A stretch of 25,579 nucleotides of DNA, taken from NCBI GenBank assembly GCA_018609965.1, contig JAHENP010000090.1, positions 1 to 25,579 of the forward strand, given 5' to 3'. The stretch comes from Haloferacaceae archaeon (GTDB lineage Archaea; Halobacteriota; Halobacteria; Halobacteriales; Haloferacaceae). Each line of letters starts with the position of its first letter. Within the stretch, counting starts at the first letter, position 1. Both the position numbers and the translations under genes were made by a program. Shown here piece after piece: positions 1 through 8,430 of the stretch. The notes below the pieces were generated by a model, which had not been told where the DNA came from, searched no databases, and saw only the letters and a list, made by a program, of their open reading frames with translations.

Positions 1-1
1 A

Positions 2-118
2 GACGCACCCGCCGGCACCCCAACCCAGACGCCCACCGGCACCCCCAAGGACACACCCACCGACACCCCCACCGACAGCCCCACGGATACACCCACCAGT
101 ACCCCTACAGATACACCG
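2..118 (+). repeat. Low-complexity Thr-Pro coding repeat
   Basis: Imperfect 6- to 12-base units of the ACACCCACC / GACACCCCC type encode a TPTDTPT linker inside the partial membrane protein. Such linkers are common in exported haloarchaeal proteins and are often O-glycosylated. Repeat number here may be unstable. Confidence 0.75.
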
Positions 119-1078
119 ACAGGTGACAACGAAAGCTCGCAACCCGTAACTCCGATAGAACGGATCATCCAGGTGCTGTCCAGCAGTGGACTCACGCCGA
201 AACAGGTCGTCTCGTTGATCCTCGCCAAGTTCGGACAGTTAGGAGTGTATTTCGGTGCCGTCGGGGCACTGATGGTGGCATCCCTGCGGAGGAAGTTCAA
301 CTCGGACACCGGCCGGATACGACTCGTCTTCGGCGGTGCGTTCGTCGCCGGTTGCATCCTCGCGGTGGCGTTCATGGTGTTTCCACTGATCATCGGTGGA
401 CTCGGTCGTGTCATCCGCTGGGCGACACTCTTCGGGCTCATCGTCATCGTCGCTGGACTCGTCGCCACCGAGGACCGTGTGACTGCCAACCGGACACGGA
501 GGGCCGTCGTAACGACACTCGTCGTCTGTACGATCGCAGTTAGCGTCGTCGTCGGTGTAGCGAACGTTCATACGTCACCACACATAGCGAAGGCGAACGG
601 GCAGGTTTCCGAACAGAGACTGACCGGGACCGAGTGGCTGTTTCAGTTCCAACAGGAGCCACACCCTATCGCGTACTCCCACGCAGGTATCGAGCGGTTA
701 ATGAACTTCTTTAACAAACCGCTCCCCTATGACCAACGAGTCCGCCCGATACCGGAGGGATTCGGATACGACGACCCCGGTGTTGACTTGGCAGGAACCG
801 ACGAACGCCGCTACGTCGTCGTCACCGAACTGGACCGGGTGTTCCCGAAAGTGTACCCGCCGAACGTCAGATCGAAGGTCACAGACTACCCGCCGTCGTC
901 GTTCCGGCAACTCGAGCGTGACCCTCGGGTACAGAAGGTGTACACAAACGGCGAGTACACTGTCTACTTGGTTCGAGCAACAGAGCCGAAGACTGAGGAT
1001 GCAGAGGGGGCTGTCGGTGAGAGTCGGTTTTCCGTAACACATATTTCCGGTCCAGTAGTACTGGGCAACACGCTGTGA
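2..1078 (+). CDS. C-terminal part of a multi-pass membrane protein with extracytoplasmic tail (5' end outside window)
   Basis: The reading frame is open from the left edge, so the N-terminus is missing; 358 residues are visible. In order: a Thr/Pro-rich linker with TPT/DTPT units (about residues 1-40) and an NES sequon; four predicted membrane segments at about 70-94, 107-132, 136-156 and 167-188; then a soluble tail of about 170 residues ending in a strand-rich stretch around VYTNGEYTVYLVRA. The tail has the look of the C-terminal region of archaeal membrane glycosyltransferases or oligosaccharide polymerases, where a short 'NG-x-(V/T)VY' element near the end is common, but no catalytic motif is in view. 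The GTG at 173 is an internal codon, not the start. Family assignment is inference; it could be an ArnT/PMT-like transferase or an unrelated surface membrane protein. Confidence 0.7.
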   Translation, partial: DAPAGTPTQTPTGTPKDTPTDTPTDSPTDTPTSTPTDTPTGDNESSQPVTPIERIIQVLSSSGLTPKQVVSLILAKFGQLGVYFGAVGALMVASLRRKFNSDTGRIRLVFGGAFVAGCILAVAFMVFPLIIGGLGRVIRWATLFGLIVIVAGLVATEDRVTANRTRRAVVTTLVVCTIAVSVVVGVANVHTSPHIAKANGQVSEQRLTGTEWLFQFQQEPHPIAYSHAGIERLMNFFNKPLPYDQRVRPIPEGFGYDDPGVDLAGTDERRYVVVTELDRVFPKVYPPNVRSKVTDYPPSSFRQLERDPRVQKVYTNGEYTVYLVRATEPKTEDAEGAVGESRFSVTHISGPVVLGNTL

Positions 1079-1260
1079 GAGTCGAAGAGGTCGTCGAGAA
1101 GTGTTACGGACAGAAAACCGGGCGAGCGGCAGTGTTTGCGTCTCGTCTCACCGCTCCTGTGATCGTCCGACTCGTCGAGTACCCTCGCTGCTGTGGAGAG
1201 ATGCAGAGACGGGGAGAGATCTGGCCCTGAGTGGACAGCCACACACCCACACACAGACGC

Positions 1261-2808
1261 ATGAAAACAATCATCTTCGGATTAGACGGCGCGACCTTTC
1301 GTGTCCTCAATCGCTACCGCGAAGAGCTTCCGGTGCTCGACCGAATATGTCGTGAGGGATACAGTGCAGAACTCAACAGTACGTATCCCGCGACGACCTC
1401 GGTCGCGTGGCCGGCAATGGCAACGGGACAGAATCCTGCGAAGTTCGGACTCGCAGACTTCCTGTACCGTGACCCGGACACGATGGAGTTCCACCTGAAC
1501 GACGCACGGCAACGCCCGCTGGACTTCTTCTGGCAGTACATGGACGAGTCTATCGGACTCGGGTCGGTCCCGATCGTCCCGTACCACGACCTCGACGGGG
1601 TGTTCATCCAAGGGAGTCTGGCACACGTAGAGGAAGATCGCGTCACGAAACCGCCGGAACTCGAGGCGGACATCCCGGAGGAGTTCAGCTACGCCATCGA
1701 CTGGCGTGACGGACCCGAAGCTTTGCGAAAGACCGTCCTCGACGGCATCACAGCCAGAAAGAATGTCTTCATGCGAATCGCTCGAGAGTACGACCTCCCG
1801 GTGTACTTCTTCGTCTTCGATGCTATCGACCGGATTCAACACCACTTCTGGGCGTTCATGGACGAGGACCATCCGAACTACAGCCCCTCCGAGTACGAGT
1901 CGACGATCCTCGAGGTGTGGAAGGTGGTCGACGAGTCGATGGCCGAGATCCTCGACACGTTCGACGAGCCGGTGAACGTCGTCGTCGCCAGTGACCACGG
2001 GTTCAAACCGTGTCACACGGGCGTGAATGTGAGCGCGCTGTTGCGGCGTGAGGGGCTGCTCACCTACGATATGGACAGGGTCGACAGTCTCCTGACACGG
2101 GTCGCGGACGTCGCCAAGCAGCGACTGGGCCGTCGGATCGTCACGGCACTGAGTCCCCGGTGGCTCCTCCAATGGTACGCAGAGTCGGCACCTTCCGACG
2201 AGGGCCTCGGCTCGGTGATCGACTGGGAGAAGACGAAGGCGTACAGCTTCGGTGTCACGTCAAATATCTTTCTCAACCGAGCGGGGCGAGAGCGCGACGG
2301 GATCGTCTCGGAGGCGGAGTACGAACGCGTCTGTGAGGAGGTGGCGACCACTCTGGAGTCGTTCGTCGACGAAGAGACTGGCGAGGCCCCGCTCAGCGTC
2401 GTTCGAAAAGAAGAGATCTACCGTGGACCGTACATCGACTACGTTCCGGATCTCGTCGTGAGCGGCAAGGAAGGATACAAGCCCGAGGCGGACACGGGCG
2501 ACACGATCATCAGTAGACGGGACGGCGCGATGCCGAACTCTGGTGTCCACGAACGAGAAGGTATTTTCGCAGCGAGTGGCCCAGCGTTCACCGACACAGA
2601 ACGCGCCGAGACACCGTTGGACATCGTGGACGTCGCACCGACGTTGTTGCACGCCTACGACTACACGGTGCCGAACGACATGGACGGTCGGGTGGTCACC
2701 GAGGCACTGACCACGGATCGGCCGGTAGACTCCGGGACGGTAGAGAAAGGTGAACGGACGCGGGTACGGGACCGTGTTCTCTCGTTGAAGCAACTTGGGA
2801 AGATCTGA
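1261..2808 (+). CDS. Alkaline-phosphatase-superfamily phosphodiesterase/phosphatase (type I PDE/NPP-like)
   Basis: A 515-residue protein. The N-terminus MKTIIFGLDGATF carries the first metal-binding Asp (D9); PATTSVAWPAMATG (43-56) holds the Thr nucleophile position; FDAIDRIQHHFW (186-197) and VVASDHGF (241-248) supply further Asp/His metal ligands; GVHEREGIF near residue 437 supplies the last His. These are the ordered motifs of the type I phosphodiesterase/nucleotide pyrophosphatase family. ATG 1261 is chosen over the in-frame ATG at 1231 because the fold begins directly at MKTIIFGLDG. There is no signal peptide or membrane helix, so it is probably cytoplasmic or released by other means. 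In glycan loci such enzymes may process nucleotide sugars or phosphorylated glycans, but the substrate is unknown. A decayed second copy lies at about 5753-7001. No obvious TATA element lies 26 bases upstream. Confidence 0.88.
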   Translation: MKTIIFGLDGATFRVLNRYREELPVLDRICREGYSAELNSTYPATTSVAWPAMATGQNPAKFGLADFLYRDPDTMEFHLNDARQRPLDFFWQYMDESIGLGSVPIVPYHDLDGVFIQGSLAHVEEDRVTKPPELEADIPEEFSYAIDWRDGPEALRKTVLDGITARKNVFMRIAREYDLPVYFFVFDAIDRIQHHFWAFMDEDHPNYSPSEYESTILEVWKVVDESMAEILDTFDEPVNVVVASDHGFKPCHTGVNVSALLRREGLLTYDMDRVDSLLTRVADVAKQRLGRRIVTALSPRWLLQWYAESAPSDEGLGSVIDWEKTKAYSFGVTSNIFLNRAGRERDGIVSEAEYERVCEEVATTLESFVDEETGEAPLSVVRKEEIYRGPYIDYVPDLVVSGKEGYKPEADTGDTIISRRDGAMPNSGVHEREGIFAASGPAFTDTERAETPLDIVDVAPTLLHAYDYTVPNDMDGRVVTEALTTDRPVDSGTVEKGERTRVRDRVLSLKQLGKI

Positions 2809-2910
2809 TCGAGACACTCGGAGGGAGCGACGTGCCCTAGAGTGGGCGCCGGGCGGACACTGCCTCGTGTTTCGATCTCGGCCTGGACACATCGGACGCC
2901 GAAAGCACAA

Positions 2911-2916
2911 CTTTAT
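2911..2916 (+). promoter_or_regulatory. TATA box for the DUF1616 gene
   Basis: The T/A element CTTTAT is centred about 26-27 bases before ATG 2941. This is the archaeal spacing between TATA box and transcription start, so the mRNA is probably leaderless and the start is 2941 rather than the upstream in-frame ATG 2842. Confidence 0.6.
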
Positions 2917-2940
2917 CCTCTGGCCACGGACAGAACGACT

Positions 2941-3861
2941 ATGCCTCGCGGACACAACAGCCTCGGTCGGCTTCCGGTCGGACTGTCGGTCGCCGTCGTG
3001 TGGTTGGGAGCGACCAACGTCGCAGTAGTGTTCGACACCCCGCGATTGTTCCAAGTTGTCGTCGCCTTCGGACTCCTGCTGTTTGGGGCGGGGTATCCGT
3101 TCGTCTGTCTGTTCTTCCCAGTCTCGCCGACGACGTCCATGGAGACGTTCCACCGGCCGGCCGTACGGGTGTTGTTGGCACCGGTGGTGGGGACTGCGAA
3201 GACCTCGATTGTCGGTGTCGCACTCGCTCTCTCTCCGGTCGGCTACAGTGCTCGCACGGTTGCAGCGTCGTTGACAGTGGGTGGAGTGTTCGCCATCGCC
3301 GTGGCGGTGCTGGTCCGCGGCCACGCACCGCCCGACACCTGGCGAGTCAGTGGGTTCTTCGAGGCAGCACGTGCTGGTGCCGAGCGGAGTCTGCCATCGA
3401 AGACGTTCCAGGACACGCTGGCGACCGGAATCCTCCTCGTCGCCGTCGTCCTCGCAGTCACCAGCGTATCGTATGCCGCAGTCACGACCCAGAACGGCGA
3501 GCAGTTCACCGAGTTCGGTGTCCTCGGCGTCGGTGAGAACGGGACCGTAGCCGGGTCGTCCCCCGAGACTGTAGAGGTCGGCGAGTCGGAATCCGTTCGC
3601 CTACAGCTCGGCAACTACGAGGGGAGGGAGATCACCTACACTGTGGTCGTCAGGCTCCAGGACCGTGACAGTGGGACCGTCGCCGTCGTGGGACAGTCAC
3701 GACACACCGTACGTGACAGAGAGACACGAACCGTCGCGCAATCGTTCACACCCGACTTTGCAGGTGAAAAACTCCAGCTAGTGTTTGAACTGTACCGGGG
3801 TGACAGCGGTGGAGAGCCGTATCGGACGGTGTATCTGCGTATCGACGTGGCGAGGGCGTGA
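2941..3861 (+). CDS. DUF1616 family membrane protein
   Basis: A 306-residue protein. The N-terminal part has several hydrophobic helices (about residues 10-30, 35-55, 77-100, 105-122 and 158-178). After the last helix comes an extracytoplasmic beta-rich domain containing FTEFGVLGVGENG, the GESESVRLQLGNYEG stretch and EITYTVVVRLQ. That pattern (an FxEFxVLG element, then a GE(S/T) strand, then N-x-EG-x-x-x-x-YTVxV) is typical of the haloarchaeal DUF1616 family. The biochemical function is not known. The gene follows the phosphodiesterase gene by 132 bases with its own TATA box. DUF1616 genes often sit in haloarchaeal surface-glycan loci. A truncated, frameshifted relative lies at 21686-22142. 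An NGT sequon is present in the exported domain. Confidence 0.82.
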   Translation: MPRGHNSLGRLPVGLSVAVVWLGATNVAVVFDTPRLFQVVVAFGLLLFGAGYPFVCLFFPVSPTTSMETFHRPAVRVLLAPVVGTAKTSIVGVALALSPVGYSARTVAASLTVGGVFAIAVAVLVRGHAPPDTWRVSGFFEAARAGAERSLPSKTFQDTLATGILLVAVVLAVTSVSYAAVTTQNGEQFTEFGVLGVGENGTVAGSSPETVEVGESESVRLQLGNYEGREITYTVVVRLQDRDSGTVAVVGQSRHTVRDRETRTVAQSFTPDFAGEKLQLVFELYRGDSGGEPYRTVYLRIDVARA

Positions 3862-4133
3862 CCGGCCACGTCGGGACCGACACCAGTCCAGCGGGCCATC
3901 GCTGTCGCGGATACGAAACTCTCCTTCCGCTGTCAAGCAAGATCGAACACTACGACGAGGAACACAGTCAGACCGGCTCTGCGTCCGGGAGCGGCCGATA
4001 GTACCGTCCCGTCGTCGGATGGTTCACCGAGATGTTCGGGACAACCGTCCCGTCCGGAGTGCTGTCTGCTAACTCCCCGTCGGGACCACCCGAGAGGTAG
4101 AACCGATCTGTGGACCGAAAGAGAGACCGGGTA

Positions 4134-5531
4134 TCACTTGTAGCCGAGGTGTTCGAGTTGCGTCTCGATCTCTCTCCCGTCTGTGTCGTCGTTGACTTCT
4201 TTGCGGAGGTCACGGTCTGGGTCCCAGATCTCGTGTTCCGCATCCATTCGGTGGTCCTGGAGGTCTGTGATGTAGCGCTGCCACCGCTCTCTGAGTCTCT
4301 CGGCCGTCTCTGGCTCCGCGTCTAATCGGTCGTCCGTCTCTCTGGGATTCGATTCGATGTGGAACAGAGCTTCGGCAGTCACTTCGGACGACAGTGTGTC
4401 CTGTTTGACCACGTACTTCCACGGGAAGTCGACAACTGCTCCGGCGACTCCCTCCTCGTTCTCGAACCCCAGAAAGATCGGGTTGTCGTCATCTGGCGAG
4501 AGGAGACTCACGCCGTCCCAAGTTCCAGTCCCGTCGGTTCCGAAGATGTCCACGAGCGTCGCCGCGATGTCGACGTGGCTGACCGGTCGTGAACACCTCG
4601 TCGCGTCGAACGCCGGCCCAGAGACTATCAGCGGAACGTGCGCCATCGACTGATACGGTGAAGGGGAGTGGAAACTCCCGTGTAGACCGAATTCTTCGCC
4701 GTGATCCGCGGTCACGACGACGGTGGTATCCTCGCCGACCGGTTCCAACAGCCGCTCGATCTGTCCGTCTACGTGTCTGAGACTGGCGTCGTAGGTATCG
4801 ATTACGTCTTGTGGGGGATCTTCGTCCACGGTGACGCGGCTGTCGAGGTCACGGACGTGCCGAGAGTCGATTCCGAGTGACTCGCGTGCACGCTCTCGAT
4901 ACCGGTGTGGCCCGTGAAGGTCCATCAAGTGAACCCACGAGAAGTATGACTCTTCGTCTCGTTCCTGTTGTTCGAGCCACATCGTCGCCTCTTCGACGAC
5001 TTTCCGGTCGTCCGTCCCCACGGACGCACCGCGTGACTCGGCTGCCGTGAGAAAGTATTCGTAGCCCGACTTCAGAATTCTGTACAGTGGACCCCCGTTG
5101 AGCCGCTTGTGGACTCGTCGTGCGAGATCGTTGATCCGCGACAGCGTGTCCTGCTCGCTGTCAGCGTCCCGATCCCAGTGTGCCACATCTCGGAACGTCT
5201 CGTACCCTCGGTCGTGATTGAAGTGCCGAGTGAGAAACGGGTTGTCGGCGAATCCCGCAGTGTTCAATCCAGCGGCCGTCGCCGCTTCGGCGACCGTTCG
5301 GTCGCCGCCGACAGGGAGTCCGACACCGTCGATCCGCAACGGGTTCACGCCGCCGTTGATACTCTTGAAGGCGAATCTAGTGCCCGGGCCGTTGCTGAAC
5401 GCGTTCTCGTACACCGTCCCACCTGAGGCGATGTCGTCCAGTGTCGGCGTCGTCTCTCTCTCGTAACCGTACGCCCCGACGTGGTCCGCACGGAGGCAGT
5501 CGACTGTGATCAACAGGACCGACCGAGACAT
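4134..5531 (-). CDS. Sulfatase-like hydrolase/transferase (alkaline phosphatase superfamily)
   Basis: A 465-residue protein. The N-terminus MSRSVLLITVDCLRADHVGA has the sulfatase first metal Asp (D11). FSWVHLMDLHGPH and VVVTADHGEEFGLHGSFH are the mid-protein metal-binding motifs, and the chain ends LEHLGYK, a usual C-terminus for this family in haloarchaea. The nucleophile region reads SNGPGTRFAFKSI: there is no Cys/Ser-x-Pro-x-Arg formylglycine motif, and Thr51 sits near the expected position. True sulfate-ester hydrolysis is therefore doubtful; phosphodiester hydrolysis or phospho-group transfer on glycans is an alternative. No membrane helix is seen. ATG 5531 is chosen because the family consensus starts there; the frame is open to 5588. 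The nearest TATA-like box is about 155 bases upstream. Confidence 0.82.
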   Translation of the reverse strand: MSRSVLLITVDCLRADHVGAYGYERETTPTLDDIASGGTVYENAFSNGPGTRFAFKSINGGVNPLRIDGVGLPVGGDRTVAEAATAAGLNTAGFADNPFLTRHFNHDRGYETFRDVAHWDRDADSEQDTLSRINDLARRVHKRLNGGPLYRILKSGYEYFLTAAESRGASVGTDDRKVVEEATMWLEQQERDEESYFSWVHLMDLHGPHRYRERARESLGIDSRHVRDLDSRVTVDEDPPQDVIDTYDASLRHVDGQIERLLEPVGEDTTVVVTADHGEEFGLHGSFHSPSPYQSMAHVPLIVSGPAFDATRCSRPVSHVDIAATLVDIFGTDGTGTWDGVSLLSPDDDNPIFLGFENEEGVAGAVVDFPWKYVVKQDTLSSEVTAEALFHIESNPRETDDRLDAEPETAERLRERWQRYITDLQDHRMDAEHEIWDPDRDLRKEVNDDTDGREIETQLEHLGYK

Positions 5532-5533
5532 GA

Positions 5534-5656
5534 TCAGACACCCTCCGACTGGAGAAACGTAGGTGACAGGTGGTGACGACACCGACACCCGGCGGCCGTG
5601 TCGACTCGAACCAGGCAGGCAAGCCGGGTCACTGTTTCGAGAGTCTCGTCTCGCAT
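5534..5656 (-). CDS. Possible small ORF (40 aa) ahead of the sulfatase-like gene
   Basis: An ATG at 5656 opens a 40-codon frame ending two bases before the ATG of the sulfatase-like gene. A TATA-like ATTTATG (minus strand, 5685-5691) lies about 30 bases upstream of this ATG, so the transcript that carries the sulfatase gene probably begins here. The peptide has three Cys and a CRCRHH cluster. Another in-frame ATG lies at 5668. It is not recognised as any family. It may be a real small protein, a leader ORF coupled to the sulfatase gene, or simply leader RNA. Confidence 0.25.
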   Translation of the reverse strand: MRDETLETVTRLACLVRVDTAAGCRCRHHLSPTFLQSEGV

Positions 5657-5684
5657 ATTGTCAATCATACGGTAGTCGTACAGT

Positions 5685-5694
5685 CATAAATATG
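5685..5694 (-). promoter_or_regulatory. Candidate TATA box for the sulfatase-like transcription unit
   Basis: CATATTTATG on the minus strand is the only T/A-rich box between the sulfatase-like gene and the pseudogene. A start about 26 bases downstream falls near 5660, just before the small ORF. Confidence 0.4.
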
Positions 5695-5752
5695 TTGAAG
5701 TAGCAGGCACGGCCAGCGTGCCGGTCGTTCACTCCACACTCGTACGCCGTGA

Positions 5753-7001
5753 CGAATTCTGCGTATGTCGATGGATCGCTCCAATTGGATCGGTCCGGAT
5801 CATCCCGTACCACGACCTCAATGTGTTCTCTATTCAGGCAGTTTCGCACATATTGAGGCAGGCTGCCTTACCGTGTCGCCGGAATTTGATCATCAAATCT
5901 TAAGGATTTCCATTTTTCGACCGTGTGGCATAACCGTCGCGGAGGGCTGTTAGAGACTATATTCAATCAGATAGAGGTGAGATACAAGGTGTTCACGCAC
6001 CTTGTTGAAGACAACGACCTTCCGCTGTACTTCTTTCAGTTCCACGCGACCGACTGCGTGCTACACCACTTCTGGGCGTACATGGACGAGGATCACCCCA
6101 ACACAAGCCGTTGCCCCACTAGTCAGCAATCAGGGAGATATGGGAGGCGGTCGACGAGGCGATAGTGGCAGTACCTACAGCTTTCTACGGGTGACTGGAC
6201 GTTTTCGTCGCCAGCGATCCGGGTACAGTTCCTGTCACACGGGCATGGACGTGAGTACACTGCTCCGTAGGGCGGCTACCCCACCTTGCTAGAGGGGTGG
6301 CGTAGACAGCTTGCTCACACGGGTTACGAATGTGGCCAAGCGTAGGATCAGCCGGGGACTAATAAACGCTCTTATGCCGCGATTGCTGCGGGAGGAATAC
6401 TCGGAGACCGTCTCGTCTGAGACGGACCTCAAATCGGTGATCGATTGGGAGGAGGGGGTGGCGTACGACTTCGGCGTTACGGCCAACCTCTTCCTCAACG
6501 TTGGGCCGGAAACGCGATAGCGTTGTCCCCCGTCCCGACTGCGAGCAGGTGCGAGAGGAGGCTCTTAAGACGCTGGCTTTGTTCATCGACGAAGCGACCG
6601 GCGAGGCCCCGCTCAATGTCGTATACAAGGGGTTGGCCTACGAGAGGTTGTACTTCAACTATGTGCCGGACACCGTCGTCGGAACCGAAGGGTACAAACC
6701 GACGGCCGAGACCAATGATACGATTTTCGACAGACGCTCCGGTGTCCACGAGCAAGCGGGTATCCTGCCAGTGGGCCAGCGTTCGCGGACACGGAGCGTG
6801 CCGGACCCCTGCCGACGCCACGAACGTGGCACCGACGATGCTACACACGTACGACTACACCGTACCGGACGGAATGGACAGGTAAGTGTTCACTGAGGCA
6901 CTCGCCACCGGCCACCCGTTCGAGCGCGAGTCAGTTCACGAGGATGAGCGCACACGGATCCGGGACCGGATGTCTTGCTCAAGCAACTCGGCAGGATCTA
7001 A
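5753..7001 (+). pseudogene. Decayed, 5'-truncated copy of the AlkP-superfamily phosphodiesterase
   Basis: Fragments in all three frames follow the intact protein encoded at 1261-2808 in order. Examples are IIPYHDLN (intact IVPYHDLD), HHFWAYMDEDHPN (HHFWAFMDEDHPN), SCHTGMDVSTLLRR (PCHTGVNVSALLRR), VIDWEEGVAYDFGVTANLFL (VIDWEKTKAYSFGVTSNIFL) and DEATGEAPLNVVYKG, and the end reads LKQLGRI-stop. About the first 88 residues, including the nucleophile region, have no counterpart. Several frameshifts and an in-frame TGA at 6191-6193 interrupt it, and the metal-ligand motif SDHG has become SDPG (Pro codon 6219-6221). It cannot make an active enzyme. The local codon usage is also less GC3-rich than the intact copy, as expected of old decay. 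Confidence 0.92.
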
Positions 7002-7070
7002 GCGTCGACCACCGGACGGGCACAGATGTTGACTGCCTGACGGAGTCGGGAGTCAATCGCCTCCGGTGGG

Positions 7071-7076
7071 TTTATC
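7071..7076 (+). promoter_or_regulatory. Candidate TATA box for the GT4 cluster
   Basis: TTTATC predicts a transcript start near 7099, giving a leader of about 50 bases before ATG 7151. An ATG at 7091 in the same frame runs into TAG after seven codons, so it is not the start. Confidence 0.4.
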
Positions 7077-7150
7077 AGCCGAGATAGGTCATGAAGCGAC
7101 GTGTACGCGAATAGTGTCGTGTGTGACGAGACCGGCAGCGACGACGGCAG

Positions 7151-8329
7151 ATGAGCAGGGACACCGTCGTGGGGATCGTCGCCCCCTCACCTGGCGACTC
7201 CGAGAGCGACTCGGGGCACATCGCCACTCGGATGCTCATCAACATCCTGCTACACTTCCACGCCGAGGTCCACGTGTTCACGAGAGGCACAGTCGTGTTC
7301 GAGTTCTCGGACGACCGCGTGTCCGTCCACGAGTACGACAAGCCATTCGCCAACGCATCGTGGTACCTCAGGCTCCCCGGTTCGCTGGTCTACCAACTGC
7401 GGTACGCCGCAGGCATCGCACGCCGGCCGGAGGTAGACATGCTGATTTTCGGCGGGACGGGGTTCCTGCTGCCGGCGGTGGCCGCAAAGCTCCGGTCGAT
7501 CCACGTCCTGTTCCGTATCGGCGGCGTGACGTTCAAGGACGTGTCTGGAACCGGCTTGCGGGCCCGCGTCTGGGCCTGGTTCCTCTGGACGTTCCAGGTG
7601 GCTCAGTACACCCTCGTGGACACCGTCGTCGTCATGAGTCCGCAGCTTGCCGACTTCGCGGAGCTCGATGGATTCGAGCAGAAGGTCGAGGTGTGGAATC
7701 ACTATTACTTCGATCTGGCGCAGTTCACGGCCGAGACACCGTACGCCGAACGGGAGCCGGTGATCGGCCACATCGGTGTCTCGACGACGAAGGGAACACT
7801 GACACTGTTGCGGGCGTTCGACGCCGCGGAACTGAGTGAGACGCACGAACTCCTCGTGGTCGGCCACGGCCCGCAGATGGCCGCCGCACGAGCGTACGCC
7901 GAGGAGGCGGAGTTGAACGTCCGGTTCACCGGCTTCGTTGACCGCGGGAAGATCCAGACGTACTACGACCGGATGCGGCTGTTCGTCAACTGCTCGCAGT
8001 CGGAGGGCGTCCCGAAGACCATCTTCGAGGCGATGGGCTGTCGCGTCCCGGTGCTGGCAGCAGCGGTCGGCGGGATCCCAGACTACGTGACAGAAGGAGA
8101 GACCGGCTTCCTGCTGTCGGAAACGGACGTGGAGACGCTCGCGGCGCGGCTCCGGGAGGTCGTCGCCTCGGAGGACTTACCGGCCGTCTCGGAGAACGGA
8201 CACAGATACGTCGAGGACAACTTCTCGTACCACTCGACCGTCCACGCGTACCACGATCTCGTGACGACCGCGACCGACCTCAACGTGCCGGAGCCGCCCG
8301 CGGAGCCAGCAGAGCCGATTCCACAGTGA
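7151..8329 (+). CDS. GT4-family glycosyltransferase
   Basis: A 392-residue GT-B enzyme. The C-terminal donor-binding half carries the retaining GT4 EX7E motif SEGVPKTIFEAMGC (E285 and E293), preceded by HELLVVGHGPQ and VRFTGFVDRGK and followed by VPVLAAAVGGIPDYV with TEGETGFL, all classic for Glycos_transf_1. The N-terminal acceptor half is hydrophobic in places (GFLLPAVAAKLRSIHVLFRI) but no clear transmembrane helix is forced. It probably transfers a sugar from a nucleotide donor to a lipid-linked glycan at the cytoplasmic membrane face. The usual GRL-x-x-x-KG loop is reduced to GVSTTKG. Two more GT4 genes follow in the same direction. Donor and acceptor cannot be read from sequence. Confidence 0.9.
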   Translation: MSRDTVVGIVAPSPGDSESDSGHIATRMLINILLHFHAEVHVFTRGTVVFEFSDDRVSVHEYDKPFANASWYLRLPGSLVYQLRYAAGIARRPEVDMLIFGGTGFLLPAVAAKLRSIHVLFRIGGVTFKDVSGTGLRARVWAWFLWTFQVAQYTLVDTVVVMSPQLADFAELDGFEQKVEVWNHYYFDLAQFTAETPYAEREPVIGHIGVSTTKGTLTLLRAFDAAELSETHELLVVGHGPQMAAARAYAEEAELNVRFTGFVDRGKIQTYYDRMRLFVNCSQSEGVPKTIFEAMGCRVPVLAAAVGGIPDYVTEGETGFLLSETDVETLAARLREVVASEDLPAVSENGHRYVEDNFSYHSTVHAYHDLVTTATDLNVPEPPAEPAEPIPQ

Positions 8330-8369
8330 GGTGACACCATGGGGCAATCACATGAACGGAATCGTGATC

Positions 8370-8394
8370 GACACGGTTTTGCGGTGGCCGTGTC
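8370..8394. other. Inverted repeat between two GT4 genes
   Basis: GACACGG (8370-8376) and CCGTGTC (8388-8394) are perfect 7-base arms around an 11-base loop containing TTTT. It lies 37 bases before ATG 8431. It could be a weak hairpin or an operator; no T-run follows, so it is not a standard terminator. The loop's GGTTTTG could also serve as a poor TATA box. Confidence 0.3.
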
Positions 8395-8430
8395 ACCACC
8401 ACAGTCGGACGCGGCCACAGTCGGGATACC

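Noticed and set aside
1..118. CRISPR-like or tandem DNA repeat array at the left edge
   Set aside because: The units are short, imperfect and in frame with a Thr-Pro linker; no spacers are present.
3968..4243. A minus-strand frame running past the end of the sulfatase-like gene (about SLFRSTDRFYLSGGPDGE onward)
   Set aside because: The 270-base gap holds a somewhat protein-like stretch, but there is no family match, no start and no promoter; the sulfatase already ends with its normal LEHLGYK tail.
7091..7114. ATG 20 codons upstream of and in frame with the first GT4 gene
   Set aside because: It meets TAG after seven codons, so it cannot extend the gene.
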